Positions 10,347 to 17,935 of a stretch of DNA of 64,000 bases are shown in pieces. Under the pieces are notes generated by a model, which was not told where the DNA came from, made no database searches, and was given only the letters and a program-made list of their open reading frames with translations. The stretch's first letter is position 1. Each line of letters starts with the position of its first letter. This DNA comes from Alistipes provencensis. Lineage in GTDB: Bacteria; Bacteroidota; Bacteroidia; Bacteroidales; Rikenellaceae. A program made the position numbers and the translations under genes. The DNA lies in NCBI RefSeq assembly GCF_900083545.1, contig NZ_LT559262.1, positions 2,818,302 through 2,882,301 on the forward strand, in the 5' to 3' direction.

Positions 10347-11918
10347 TTACATTTTCATGCCCTTGCCCGTTTTCTTCTGCGGCTTCTCCTGCTGCTGTTG
10401 CTGGCGGGCGTCCTTCGGGTTGGTCTGACCTTTCTGCAACGGCTCTCTCAGATTCTTTGTAGCCTCGTTGGTCTTGCCATCGTTGTTCACCGCCACCTGC
10501 GTGCGGCTCTCGTTGGACGGAGCAACCTGCTGTGCATTGTCAGGGTTCGTGTCGTAGCGGTACGGGCGTCCCTTCTCCGGGTTGAACTTGATATACATCG
10601 TGGCATGGAAGCCCTGCTTGTCGGTCACGTTCTCCAGCTTCACGGCTTTACCCGCCACATAGTCGGCTTTCTGCTGGTCGGTGAAGCTCACGCCGCTCCA
10701 TTTGCTGATGGGGCGGATGCTGCCGTCCTCGTTCGTCCACGTGTTGCGGCGTTGCTCCTTCTTGGTCTGTGCGGCATTTTCCCCGCCCTGCGCCTGACTT
10801 TTCGATGTGTCGCCTTTGGTTTCCTGTGTCTGTGCGGTACGGGGCGACTTGCCGGTTCCCGGCACGAACTCCACGCCGCGCTGCTCCACGTTCACTTGCA
10901 GGGTGGTGACGAACTTTCTGCCGTCGTTGCGCTCGATGAGCTTGTCGCGTACGGGCAGTCCGGCGCGGAGCATGTCCCGCTCCTGCGTGGTGATTTCCGT
11001 CTTGCCGATGCGCTCCGGGATGCGCACCCTGCTTGCCGGAATGTCCGTGATTTCATTCGTCTTGCGGTCGATGCTGATGTAGGAGGGGATGATCTCGCCC
11101 GTTTCCCTGTCCACAATGTCCACGACCCTACCGAGATTGCCCGTTTCGCGGAGGTTCTTCCGGTCATTGTCGGAGAATTTGTGTTCCTTGTACTCATCCA
11201 GCTTCTGCTCCTTGCGGATGAAGTGCGGCACGAGGCTGATGTTTCCCTCACCGTCCTTCTTGAAGGAGAGGCGGGCGTCCAGCTCGAATGATTCGCCGCC
11301 GAAGGTCGGTTTGACCTTTACCAAGTCGGACTTGCCATAGTTGAGCATCTTCGTAAGGTCGCCGGACTTTTCAAGGTTGTCCCGCTTTACGCCCCATCTG
11401 TCCTCCAGCTCCTGCCAGTTGATTTTACTCTCGTCGATGGGCTGGTAGCCACGTTTGCCCTGCATCTGTTCGGATTTGTCCTGTTGCTGTTCTTTCCGTT
11501 GTTCCATGTTCTCCTGTTTTTGAGGTTCTTGTTTCTCTGTCTGTTGTGCTGCCATCTCTTCCTGCACCTTCTTCTCATAGTCGGAGGTGTCCACCTTGTG
11601 AGGGGCGAGCAGCTCCTTGTTCGCTTCGGGGTCTTTCAGCAGTTGCTTCATCACCTCTAAGAGATTTTCAGCTTGGTCTGCCGCAATGCGGTAGAAACCG
11701 AAGCGGCTGGGTTCCTTGCACTGCCGGAAGAAGTTCTTGAAGAAGTTGTCCAGCACGTCGCCATGTCGGTCGAATTGCAGGAAACTCTGCGCGTTCTCCG
11801 CTTTTGCGGGGGTGCGCTTGGGTGTGCCGTCCGCGTTCAGCCCGGCTACCACGCTGATCTCGCCTGTCTTCTCGTCACGGACTACCAGCACGTCCTTTTC
11901 GTCTTTTTTCTTTGCCAT
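10347..11918 (-). CDS. DUF4099/DUF3945 protein (CTnDOT Orf3-like)
   Basis: The 523-residue protein starts MAKKKDEKDVLVV. It has an N-terminal region of about 120 residues, a Gln/Glu/Lys-rich linker (about 120-160), a middle domain with the DUF4099 pattern (SKINWQELEDRWGVKRDNLEKSGDL, written here as spread over about 165-190), and DUF3945-type segments containing ERIGKTEITTQERDML and repeated RxxxATMYIKFNPEKGRPYRY-like blocks. It ends in a Gln- and Lys-rich tail. No enzymatic motif is visible. Position and domain type match orf3 of the CTnDOT excision operon, whose function is poorly known. It is probably cytosolic. Confidence 0.82.
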   Translation of the reverse strand: MAKKKDEKDVLVVRDEKTGEISVVAGLNADGTPKRTPAKAENAQSFLQFDRHGDVLDNFFKNFFRQCKEPSRFGFYRIAADQAENLLEVMKQLLKDPEANKELLAPHKVDTSDYEKKVQEEMAAQQTEKQEPQKQENMEQRKEQQQDKSEQMQGKRGYQPIDESKINWQELEDRWGVKRDNLEKSGDLTKMLNYGKSDLVKVKPTFGGESFELDARLSFKKDGEGNISLVPHFIRKEQKLDEYKEHKFSDNDRKNLRETGNLGRVVDIVDRETGEIIPSYISIDRKTNEITDIPASRVRIPERIGKTEITTQERDMLRAGLPVRDKLIERNDGRKFVTTLQVNVEQRGVEFVPGTGKSPRTAQTQETKGDTSKSQAQGGENAAQTKKEQRRNTWTNEDGSIRPISKWSGVSFTDQQKADYVAGKAVKLENVTDKQGFHATMYIKFNPEKGRPYRYDTNPDNAQQVAPSNESRTQVAVNNDGKTNEATKNLREPLQKGQTNPKDARQQQQQEKPQKKTGKGMKM

Positions 11919-11938
11919 CTGAAAAATGTTTTAATGGG

Positions 11939-12289
11939 TTATTTATGAAAGAAATTATGGATACGAGCCTTGTAGAAGGCTATATCTTCCTTTTTGAAGT
12001 CCTTGATATGGTTGGAAAGGAATGTCAGCACGTCCTCCTCGCTGTAATAGGTCTTCTTGCCCAGCGTCTTGTAGGGCAATGCGCCTACGCTGCGGTAGCG
12101 TTGGAGGGTGCGTTTGCTTATCTGGAGCAACATGCACAAATCCTGATTGTCGAAAAGGCGGATGCTTTCCGTGATAGTGGGCTGTTTCCCCTCAGCCTTC
12201 ATCGCCAGCAGCAGTTCGTCCTGACGGTCGAGCCGTTCCATCAGCTTCTGCATCCAGCCCTCGAAGTTGTTTCGTGTGAGCAGTTCCAT
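11939..12289 (-). CDS. Helix-turn-helix protein, Xis2d-like excision factor
   Basis: The 116-residue protein has a MerR/excisionase-type winged helix: DLCMLLQISKRTLQRYRSVGALPYK, followed by KKTYYSEEDVLTFL, covering roughly residues 50-95. Its place as the second gene of the xis2c-xis2d-orf3-exc order suggests a recombination directionality factor that also controls transcription. The start is 3 bases after the stop of the upstream gene, so the two are co-transcribed. Confidence 0.78.
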   Translation of the reverse strand: MELLTRNNFEGWMQKLMERLDRQDELLLAMKAEGKQPTITESIRLFDNQDLCMLLQISKRTLQRYRSVGALPYKTLGKKTYYSEEDVLTFLSNHIKDFKKEDIAFYKARIHNFFHK

Positions 12290-12292
12290 GAC

Positions 12293-12655
12293 CTATGTCC
12301 TCCTTCCTTTTGGTTTGCCGCCCGTGCGCAGCGTGTGGTTGTGGAACAGGGTGTCTATTGTCCCTTCCTCGTTCCTTACTGTGTTGTCCTCCAATAGCCG
12401 CAGTATCTCGGAAAGGCGGTAGCGGCAGCTTCCGCGTACCACCACATACTCGATACGGTGGTCGGTGCGCATACGCTGCATGGTGCGCTTGCTCACGTTG
12501 AGCATCTTCGCCGCCTGTGCCGTGTCAAGCAGCTTGTCTTCGGTTTCCCGCTTCCGTTTCTTCTCGTCCCTTGCCTCGCGGATGTACCCTGCGATGTTCG
12601 CAATCTGCGCCATCATCTCCTTGTAGGCGGAACTTTCCATTGTTATCACTTTCAT
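12293..12655 (-). CDS. Helix-turn-helix protein, Xis2c-like excision factor
   Basis: The 120-residue protein starts at MKVITMESSAYKEMM (ATG 12655), preceded by a GGACTGAAC stretch; a longer open frame upstream has no good start. After a basic helix (REARDEKKRKRE) comes an excisionase-like helix-turn-helix, TAQAAKMLNVSKRTMQRMRTD, then RGSCRYRLSEILRLL. It is the first gene of the leftward excision operon and is divergent from the rightward helix-turn-helix pair. A palindrome in the shared spacer is a candidate operator. Confidence 0.78.
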   Translation of the reverse strand: MKVITMESSAYKEMMAQIANIAGYIREARDEKKRKRETEDKLLDTAQAAKMLNVSKRTMQRMRTDHRIEYVVVRGSCRYRLSEILRLLEDNTVRNEEGTIDTLFHNHTLRTGGKPKGRRT

Positions 12656-12723
12656 GTTCAGTCCTTTCTTTTTGTTTCTGCGACAAAATTCGGCAATAAA
12701 CAAAAGGGGCTTTAACAACTCAC

Positions 12724-12738
12724 TACGTGACTCACGTA
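12724..12738. promoter_or_regulatory. Palindromic candidate operator in the divergent spacer
   Basis: TACGTGACTCACGTA is a 7-bp inverted repeat around one central base. It lies about 70 bases upstream of the xis2c-like start and about 120 bases upstream of the 12857 gene, between divergent regulators. A TACCTTTG box (12832-12839) is the likely -7 element of the rightward gene. Binding by one of the encoded helix-turn-helix proteins is inference. Confidence 0.4.
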
Positions 12739-12856
12739 AGATTTTTGCGGAAGATGGCTCCGTAACCCGGTCAAACGGCGCAACAGGCAGCCTTTCAGCG
12801 GAAAACGATACGTCTTGTATGCCGTTTCGTTACCTTTGCGGCAAACTCTAAATGAC

Positions 12857-13156
12857 ATGAATATGGAAATAGTATCTATCGAGAAAAAGACTTTCGAGAT
12901 GATGGTGGCGGCATTCGGCGCACTCTCGGAGAAGGTCGCCGCCCTGAGGCGCAAAAGCGACACGGGGCGCATGGAAAGATGGCTCACGGGCGAGGAGGTC
13001 TGCGGGCAGTTGAGAATAAGCCCGCGCACGTTGCAGACGCTGCGTGACAGGCGGCTTATCGGCTACTCGCAGATAAACCGCAGGTTCTATTACAAGCCAG
13101 AGGAGGTGAAGCGGCTGATACCGCTTGTCGGCACGCTCTATCCGCACGGCAGATGA
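12857..13156 (+). CDS. Helix-turn-helix domain protein
   Basis: The 99-residue protein (start MNMEIVSIEK, ATG 12857) begins with a short helix and carries an excisionase-type helix-turn-helix: WLTGEEVCGQLRISPRTLQTLRDRRLIGYSQ, then RRFYYKPEEVKRL. It resembles the two leftward Xis-like proteins but is transcribed in the opposite direction. Such paired small regulators are common next to the integrase in Bacteroidales elements. A TACCTTTG box sits 18 bases upstream, so the leader is very short. Confidence 0.8.
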   Translation: MNMEIVSIEKKTFEMMVAAFGALSEKVAALRRKSDTGRMERWLTGEEVCGQLRISPRTLQTLRDRRLIGYSQINRRFYYKPEEVKRLIPLVGTLYPHGR

Positions 13157-13187
13157 TTTGATTTATTCACCCACTGAATCCGAAGTT

Positions 13188-13493
13188 ATGATGAACGAGA
13201 ACAACGATGTTTTTACGATGGAAGACGAGCCGATAGCCTCTGTGGTGCAGGATATGCGCAAAGGCTCGAAATGGCTGTCCGCATTTCTGGAAAGCTACCG
13301 TCCTCCGCTGGACGGGGAACGTTACCTGACGGACGGCGAGGTGTCGGAACTGCTCCGTGTGAGCCGGCGCACCTTGCAGGAATACCGCAACAACCGCGTG
13401 TTGCCCTTCATACTTTTGGGAGGGAAGGTGCTTTACCCGGAAACGGGGCTGCGCGGGGTACTGGAAGCGAACTACCGCAAGCCGCTGGAGTGA
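13188..13493 (+). CDS. Helix-turn-helix domain protein
   Basis: The 101-residue protein (ATG 13188, MMNENNDVF) has an acidic N-terminus and a helix-turn-helix of the same type as its neighbours, YLTDGEVSELLRVSRRTLQEYRNNRVLPF, followed by GGKVLYPETGLRGVL. It follows the 12857 gene by 31 bases and probably shares its promoter. A strong hairpin ends the transcript. It is the fourth small helix-turn-helix protein within 1.6 kb, so this stretch acts as the control region of the element. Confidence 0.8.
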   Translation: MMNENNDVFTMEDEPIASVVQDMRKGSKWLSAFLESYRPPLDGERYLTDGEVSELLRVSRRTLQEYRNNRVLPFILLGGKVLYPETGLRGVLEANYRKPLE

Positions 13494-13510
13494 GGCGGTT
13501 TCATGAAAAA

Positions 13511-13550
13511 GTAAACGGGTGACACCTTTTGTGGTGCTACCCGTTTACTT
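13511..13550. terminator. Bidirectional terminator between convergent genes
   Basis: GTAAACGGGT (13511-13520) pairs with ACCCGTTTAC (13539-13548), and the inner CACC/GGTG closes around TTTT. It lies between the rightward 13188 gene and the leftward 13571 gene. Confidence 0.7.
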
Positions 13551-13570
13551 GTCTTATGGGGTATGTGCAA

Positions 13571-13933
13571 TCAGCAATACCCGGCTTTTCCGTTCTGTAT
13601 GAACATCACGTATGTCTGCCGTTTCTCTTGTGAGAGTGCCTTTCCCACCAGCCATGTGCGGAACAGGTGGGTGTTGTAGGTATTCACCCTGAAAGCGACC
13701 GGGATGATGATTTCAAGGGCGTACACGTCCGCGTGCAGCCCGTTTTCAAGCTGCATGTAGCGGCACACCTCGTAGTCGTTCAGCACGTCCGACTTGCGGA
13801 CGGCTCTGATGGCGGCGTTCACTGCCGGGACGGTCGTATGGAACAATCCGGCTATTTCGGTGGCGGTCATCCACACGTCGTTACCGGTTACGCTGACTGC
13901 CTTGTCCTCGATGATGATTGTGTCACGTTTCAT
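13571..13933 (-). CDS. RhuM-like small protein
   Basis: The 120-residue protein starts at MKRDTIIIEDK (ATG 13933); the longer open frame overlaps the integrase coding region in another frame and is rejected. The segment VWMTATEIAGLFHTTVPAVN looks like a helix-turn-helix, and EIIIPVAFRVNTYNTHLFRTW resembles the conserved block of RhuM-type proteins (residues about 80-100). It is shorter than RhuM, so it may be only the N-terminal domain. It follows the integrase by 11 bases and is probably co-transcribed with it. Its function is unknown. Confidence 0.75.
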   Translation of the reverse strand: MKRDTIIIEDKAVSVTGNDVWMTATEIAGLFHTTVPAVNAAIRAVRKSDVLNDYEVCRYMQLENGLHADVYALEIIIPVAFRVNTYNTHLFRTWLVGKALSQEKRQTYVMFIQNGKAGYC

Positions 13934-13944
13934 GGCTTTTCTTT

Positions 13945-15180
13945 TTAGATGGTGCAACCTGCAAATTCCTCGACGCCGTTCAATCTTGCGGCAAGGTTCT
14001 CCATGTCCTGATTGAGCTTCTCTTTGGTTATCTTTGCGTAAATCTGCGTCGTCTTTATGCTCTTGTGTCCGAGCATGGAGCTGACCGTTTCGATGGGAAC
14101 ACCGTTGGAGAGGAATATCGTCGTGGCTGCCGTGTGGCGGCTCTGATGCCACGTGATATGCTTGGTGATGCCGCAACGCTTGGCGACGGCACGGATACCG
14201 GCAAGGCACGTGTTATAATGCGGAACGGGAAATATCCTGCCGTCCCCGCACAGTCCCCGGTATTTGCCGATTATGCGGTTGGCGATGTCGAGCAGGCGGA
14301 TGTTGGACACCACGCCCGTTTTCTGGCGGTTGATGTTTATCCACTCGTGTTCGTCGAAGTAGGTGCGGATATTCTCTTCCGTAAGGTTGCGCATATCCGC
14401 GAACGACAGCCCCGTGAAGGCGCAGAACAGGTAGAGGTCGCGGTACAATTCCTGTTTGGCGTTTTTCAGTTTCCCCTCCATCAGCAGGCGGATCTCATCT
14501 TTGGTCAGGAAACTGCGTGTTGTTTCCTCCTTCTTGATTTCATACTCGCGGAACGGGTCGCGCGTCAGCCACTCGTTGTTGATGGCGATGAATACCATCG
14601 TCCGTAACGGGCAGACGTACAGCCACACGGTATTGGTGCAGCAGTGCTTGTCCGTGCGCAGGAACATCTCGAAGTCGGAGATGAAAGCCGGGGTAAGCTC
14701 TTTTAGGGCGATGTCCTTCACATGGTAGCGGATGTCGAGGAACTCTTGCATGTGCTTGTAAACGGTGCGGTACTTCAGCAGCGTGCCTTTGGCTTTCATG
14801 CCTGCCTCCACCTGCTTCTCGTAGTCCTCGTTGTGCTGGCGGAACACCTGCATCAGCGTGTGGTAGCGGTGTTCCAGTCCGAGAAAGGCGTTCTTCACCT
14901 TCTCCGCCGTGACGAAGTTGTCACGCTCCATGATTTCCTGATAATGCCTGTTGATGCGTACCCGCATCTTGTCAAGCATACGGTTCGTTTCGAGTGCCGC
15001 CGTGCTTCTGCCCGTGACACGTCCACCTTTGGTGTCCCACAGTTTCGGATCGACAGTCAGTTTGCAGCTGAACTGTGTCTGGCTGCCGTCCACCGTGATG
15101 CGTCCCATGACGGGAACTGTCCCGTCCTTTTTCACTACCTGACGCTTGAGGTAGTAGATTACTGAAAATGTACTCTTCAT
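13945..15180 (-). CDS. int: Tyrosine recombinase, IntDOT-like integrase
   Basis: The 411-residue protein starts at MKSTFSVIYYLKRQ (ATG 15180). It has an arm-binding/SAM-like N-terminal part, a core-binding domain (about 110-210), and a catalytic domain. Visible catalytic residues are the Lys in NRQKTGV, His and Arg of HQSRHTAA, His of LGHKSIKTTQ, and Tyr of QIYAKI. The usual first Arg (TGLR) is replaced by Ser in FTGLSFADMRNL. The same substitution is known in CTnDOT IntDOT, so it supports family assignment. The gene ends 11 bases before the RhuM-like gene and starts about 320 bases from the putative attachment core. Confidence 0.93.
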   Translation of the reverse strand: MKSTFSVIYYLKRQVVKKDGTVPVMGRITVDGSQTQFSCKLTVDPKLWDTKGGRVTGRSTAALETNRMLDKMRVRINRHYQEIMERDNFVTAEKVKNAFLGLEHRYHTLMQVFRQHNEDYEKQVEAGMKAKGTLLKYRTVYKHMQEFLDIRYHVKDIALKELTPAFISDFEMFLRTDKHCCTNTVWLYVCPLRTMVFIAINNEWLTRDPFREYEIKKEETTRSFLTKDEIRLLMEGKLKNAKQELYRDLYLFCAFTGLSFADMRNLTEENIRTYFDEHEWININRQKTGVVSNIRLLDIANRIIGKYRGLCGDGRIFPVPHYNTCLAGIRAVAKRCGITKHITWHQSRHTAATTIFLSNGVPIETVSSMLGHKSIKTTQIYAKITKEKLNQDMENLAARLNGVEEFAGCTI

Positions 15181-15499
15181 TGTCCTTAATTTTTGGGTTT
15201 CAAAATTAGTTGGTGAAGAGTCCGGTGTTGGTACGCAAAACGGGGAGGAACGGCGCAATCTTTTTCCGTAACCTGATTTTTCGCATGAGTTATGGATAAC
15301 TCACTATTCCTTAGAGCCTTGTTTCGCTATTCGTACCCGTTTGTCGCATTTTCGGGCATGGTTACGAACAAGTAACGTAGCGGCGTCAGGATTTGGCTTC
15401 GGCAGGGATTGTAATGGCTTCACGGATTATCGCCACTTCAACCAAAACCCTTGTAACTCAATTCTATCACTATATCTTTCCGCATTTCACTTTTTTGTA
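15181..15499. other. Element end: integrase promoter and arm-site region
   Basis: About 320 bases without a gene. It holds the leftward integrase promoter region and short inverted repeats such as GTTAC-GAACAA-GTAAC (near 15361-15376). The motif AACTCACTA near 15296 also occurs beside the excision-operon palindrome (near 12716). By analogy with CTnDOT, integrase arm sites and Xis sites would lie here, but I cannot define them from the sequence. Confidence 0.4.
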
Positions 15500-15509
15500 G
15501 TAACTTTGC
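15500..15509 (+). promoter_or_regulatory. Putative attachment core at the element-chromosome junction, overlapping the truA -7 box
   Basis: GTAACTTTGC matches the CTnDOT core consensus GTANNTTTGC. It is followed by ATTGCAAAC, giving a TTTGCA/GCAAA inverted arrangement as in paired core sites. The same bases contain TAACTTTG, the Bacteroidetes -7 promoter element, 22 bases before the truA ATG. The strand crossover would lie just after it. Confidence 0.6.
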
Positions 15510-15529
15510 ATTGCAAACTATTCTATGCT

Positions 15530-16309
15530 ATGCGCTATTTCCTCGAACTCCGGTACAACGGAGCCGCCTACTGTGGCTGGCAGCGGCAGCCCGACATGCC
15601 CACGGTTCAGCAGACGCTGGAGCGGGCATTGGCTACCCTGCTGCGCGAGCCGGTCGAGGTGACGGGCGCCGGACGCACCGACACGGGGGTCAACGCCGCC
15701 TATTATGTGGCGCATTTCGACTGTACGACACCCGTCGTGGACCCTGCGCAACTGGTCTACAAGCTCAACTTCCTGCTGCCGGGCGACATCTCCGTCGGGA
15801 GCATGACGCCCGTCGAGAAGGATGCCCACGCGCGTTTTCACGCCTGCGAACGGGAATACCGCTATTTCATCGAGCCGCGCAAGAATCCCTTCACGCGGCA
15901 CCTGACATGGCAGTACTATGTGCCGCTCGACATCGGGCGGATGAACGAGGCGGCGGTCCTACTGACGGAATACGACGATTTCACCTCTTTCGCCAAGCTC
16001 AATTCGAACAACAAGACCAATATCTGCCGCGTGCGGCAGGCCGTGTGGACCGTCGACGAACGCGGCACGATGTGCTTCACGATCCGTGCGGACCGGTTTT
16101 TGCGCAATATGGTCCGGTCGGTCGTCGGCACGCTGGTCGACGTGGGACGCGGACGCTATGCGCCCGCGGAGTTCCGTGCGATCGTCGAGAGCCGCGACCT
16201 GTCGCGTTCGAGCGCGGGAGCCCCGGCACAGGGATTGTTTCTGAGCGACGTATGCTACCCTCCGGAAATTTTCGAACGTCAATGTTATACTAAATTCAAA
16301 TTGCTATGA
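15530..16309 (+). CDS. truA: tRNA pseudouridine(38-40) synthase TruA
   Basis: The 259-residue protein catalyses pseudouridine formation at positions 38-40 of the tRNA anticodon arm in the cytosol. The catalytic Asp51 lies in GAGRTDTGVNA. Other family blocks are FHAREREYRY-like FHACEREYRYFI (about 103-114), DFTSFAK and FLRNMVRSVVGTL. The length is normal. The ATG at 15530 is chosen because it starts MRYFLELRYNG; an upstream ATG at 15525 is out of frame. It overlaps the next gene by 4 bases (ATGA). It is the first chromosomal gene after the element, whose insertion would have replaced the original sequence upstream of the -7 box. Confidence 0.96.
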   Translation: MRYFLELRYNGAAYCGWQRQPDMPTVQQTLERALATLLREPVEVTGAGRTDTGVNAAYYVAHFDCTTPVVDPAQLVYKLNFLLPGDISVGSMTPVEKDAHARFHACEREYRYFIEPRKNPFTRHLTWQYYVPLDIGRMNEAAVLLTEYDDFTSFAKLNSNNKTNICRVRQAVWTVDERGTMCFTIRADRFLRNMVRSVVGTLVDVGRGRYAPAEFRAIVESRDLSRSSAGAPAQGLFLSDVCYPPEIFERQCYTKFKLL

Positions 16310-16494
16310 TTGGAACAATTATTTGGCTGATCGGCCTCGTATGCGCAATCTGGTGCGTGATGGACATTTTCAAGAAGAACATCTCCACGGCCGGAAAGGT
16401 GATCGCATCGATCATCGTGCTGCTCACCAGTTGGCTGGGACTTGCGGTCTATTATTTCTACGGCCGCGACCATTTGCAGGAGTGGTTCCGGTAA
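16306..16494 (+). CDS. Small membrane protein, PLDc_N-like
   Basis: The 62-residue protein has two hydrophobic segments (about 1-20 and 31-51) separated by DIFKKNIST, with RDHLQEW at the end. This layout resembles the N-terminal domain found in cardiolipin synthases (PLDc_N), which also occurs as a free small protein. It is translationally coupled to truA by an ATGA overlap and followed by a terminator. Its function is unknown. Confidence 0.75.
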   Translation: MIGTIIWLIGLVCAIWCVMDIFKKNISTAGKVIASIIVLLTSWLGLAVYYFYGRDHLQEWFR

Positions 16495-16513
16495 TCCGCG
16501 GCAGAGGTAAAAG

Positions 16514-16542
16514 AAAAGGGAGGTTTTGAAACCTCCCTTTTT
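16514..16542. terminator. Bidirectional intrinsic terminator
   Basis: An AAAGGGAGGTTT / AAACCTCCCTTT stem with a short loop and T-run lies between the rightward small membrane protein gene and the leftward lpdA. Confidence 0.8.
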
Positions 16543-16558
16543 CTGTCGATGGACTTGG

Positions 16559-17935
16559 TTACAGGTGGATCGCCGCCCCCATTGCTGCTTCGGCGGCCTC
16601 CATGACACCCTCGTTCATCGTCGGGTGGGCGTGGATCGTGCGGGCTATCTGGTGGGCTGTGGCGCCCAGCGTGCGCGCCAGCGTCGGCTCGGCCAGCATT
16701 TCGGTCACCGATGCTCCGACCATGTGGGCTCCCAGCAGGCGGTCTTCTTCGTCGAAGAGCAGTTTGATGAATCCGTCGCGGTCGCCGGCTGCCGTCGCTT
16801 TGCCTGATGCTGTGAACGGGAAGCGTCCGACCTTATAGGCGATGCCGCGCTCCTGCGCCTGCTGCTCGGTCATGCCGACCGACGCCACTTCGGGCTGGGT
16901 GAAGATGCACGACGGGATGGTCGTGTAGTCCACCGGCGCGGGGTTCAGTCCGCAGATGGCCTCCACGCAGCAGACGGCCTCGGCCGAAGCCACATGCGCC
17001 AGCGCCGGGCCCGGCACGATGTCGCCGATGGCGTAGACGCCCGGGACATTGGTGCGGTAGAATTCGTCCACGACGACCTTGTCGCGCTCGACGGCGATGC
17101 CCAGTTCTTCGAGGCCGATGTTTTCGATGTTGGATTTGATGCCCACGGCCGACAGCACGACCTCGGCAGAAAGCGTTTCCGCGCCCTTTTTGCCTTCGAT
17201 CTCCACTTCGCAAACTCCTTTGGCGTTGACCTTCACGGCTTTCACCGTGGTCGAGGTCAGCACCGCCGCACGCAGTTTGCGGAACGCACGCTCCATAGTC
17301 TTCGACACCTCCTCGTCTTCGAGCGGCATCATGCGGGGCATGTACTCGATGACGGTGACCTTGACGCCCAGCGCGGCGTAAAACCACGCGAACTCGCTGC
17401 CGATGGCCCCCGAACCCACGACGATCATCGACTCGGGCAGGCGGCCGAGCGTCAGTGCCTGCCGCGACGAGATCACATGCTCGCCGTCGACGGGCATGAA
17501 CGCCATTTCGCGCGGACGTGCTCCCGTGGCGAGGACGATGTGATCGGCCTCGTATTCCGTACCGTCCACGTCGAGCCGTCCCGGGGCCGTGAGACGTCCG
17601 AATCCGGGGATGAGGTCGATGCCGTTCTTGTTGAGCAGGAATTGCACCCCTTTCGACATGGTTTCTGCCACGCCGCGTGAACGGGCCACGATCTTTTCCA
17701 GATTCGGCCGAATCTCTCCGGACGCTTCCAGCCCGTAATGTTCCGCGTTTTTGCAGTAGCCGTAGACCTGTGCGCTTTTCAGCAGCGCCTTGGTCGGGAT
17801 ACAGCCCCAGTTGAGGCATACGCCGCCCGGCTCGGCACGCTCCACGAGCGCCACCTTCCGGCCCAACTGCGCGGCACGGATCGCCGCCACATAACCTCCG
17901 GGGCCGCTGCCCACGATGATGATGTCGTATTTCAT
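16559..17935 (-). CDS. lpdA: Dihydrolipoyl dehydrogenase (E3)
   Basis: The 458-residue flavoprotein reoxidises dihydrolipoamide in 2-oxoacid dehydrogenase or glycine cleavage complexes using NAD+. It has the FAD motif GSGPGGYVAA (9-18), the redox disulfide C40-LNWG-C45, the NAD-binding GSGAIGSE (about 174-181), an ATGARP loop, and the active-site HAHPTMNE near the C-terminus. The length is normal. Its ATG overlaps the stop of the dipeptidase gene by one base (TAATG), so they form a two-gene transcript despite unrelated functions. No E1 or E2 gene is in the window. Confidence 0.96.
   Translation of the reverse strand: MKYDIIIVGSGPGGYVAAIRAAQLGRKVALVERAEPGGVCLNWGCIPTKALLKSAQVYGYCKNAEHYGLEASGEIRPNLEKIVARSRGVAETMSKGVQFLLNKNGIDLIPGFGRLTAPGRLDVDGTEYEADHIVLATGARPREMAFMPVDGEHVISSRQALTLGRLPESMIVVGSGAIGSEFAWFYAALGVKVTVIEYMPRMMPLEDEEVSKTMERAFRKLRAAVLTSTTVKAVKVNAKGVCEVEIEGKKGAETLSAEVVLSAVGIKSNIENIGLEELGIAVERDKVVVDEFYRTNVPGVYAIGDIVPGPALAHVASAEAVCCVEAICGLNPAPVDYTTIPSCIFTQPEVASVGMTEQQAQERGIAYKVGRFPFTASGKATAAGDRDGFIKLLFDEEDRLLGAHMVGASVTEMLAEPTLARTLGATAHQIARTIHAHPTMNEGVMEAAEAAMGAAIHL

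Larger units (their letters stand above)
1..15509. mobile_element. CTnDOT-family integrative and conjugative element, integrase end (partial)
   Basis: The block runs from the window start to the putative attachment core at 15500. It holds, from the right, an IntDOT-like integrase, small DNA-binding proteins, an orf3-like protein, a topoisomerase III and a large methylase/helicase. The order xis2c-xis2d-orf3-exc is that of the CTnDOT excision operon; this is known for the family and the assignment here is by order and domain type. No mobilisation or transfer gene is visible, so those should lie left of base 1. The chromosomal gene truA begins 20 bases past the right end. Confidence 0.85.

Noticed and set aside
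15341..15529. N-terminal extension of truA
   Set aside because: The extension lies in the integrative element, and TruA family proteins start at MRYFLELRYNG.
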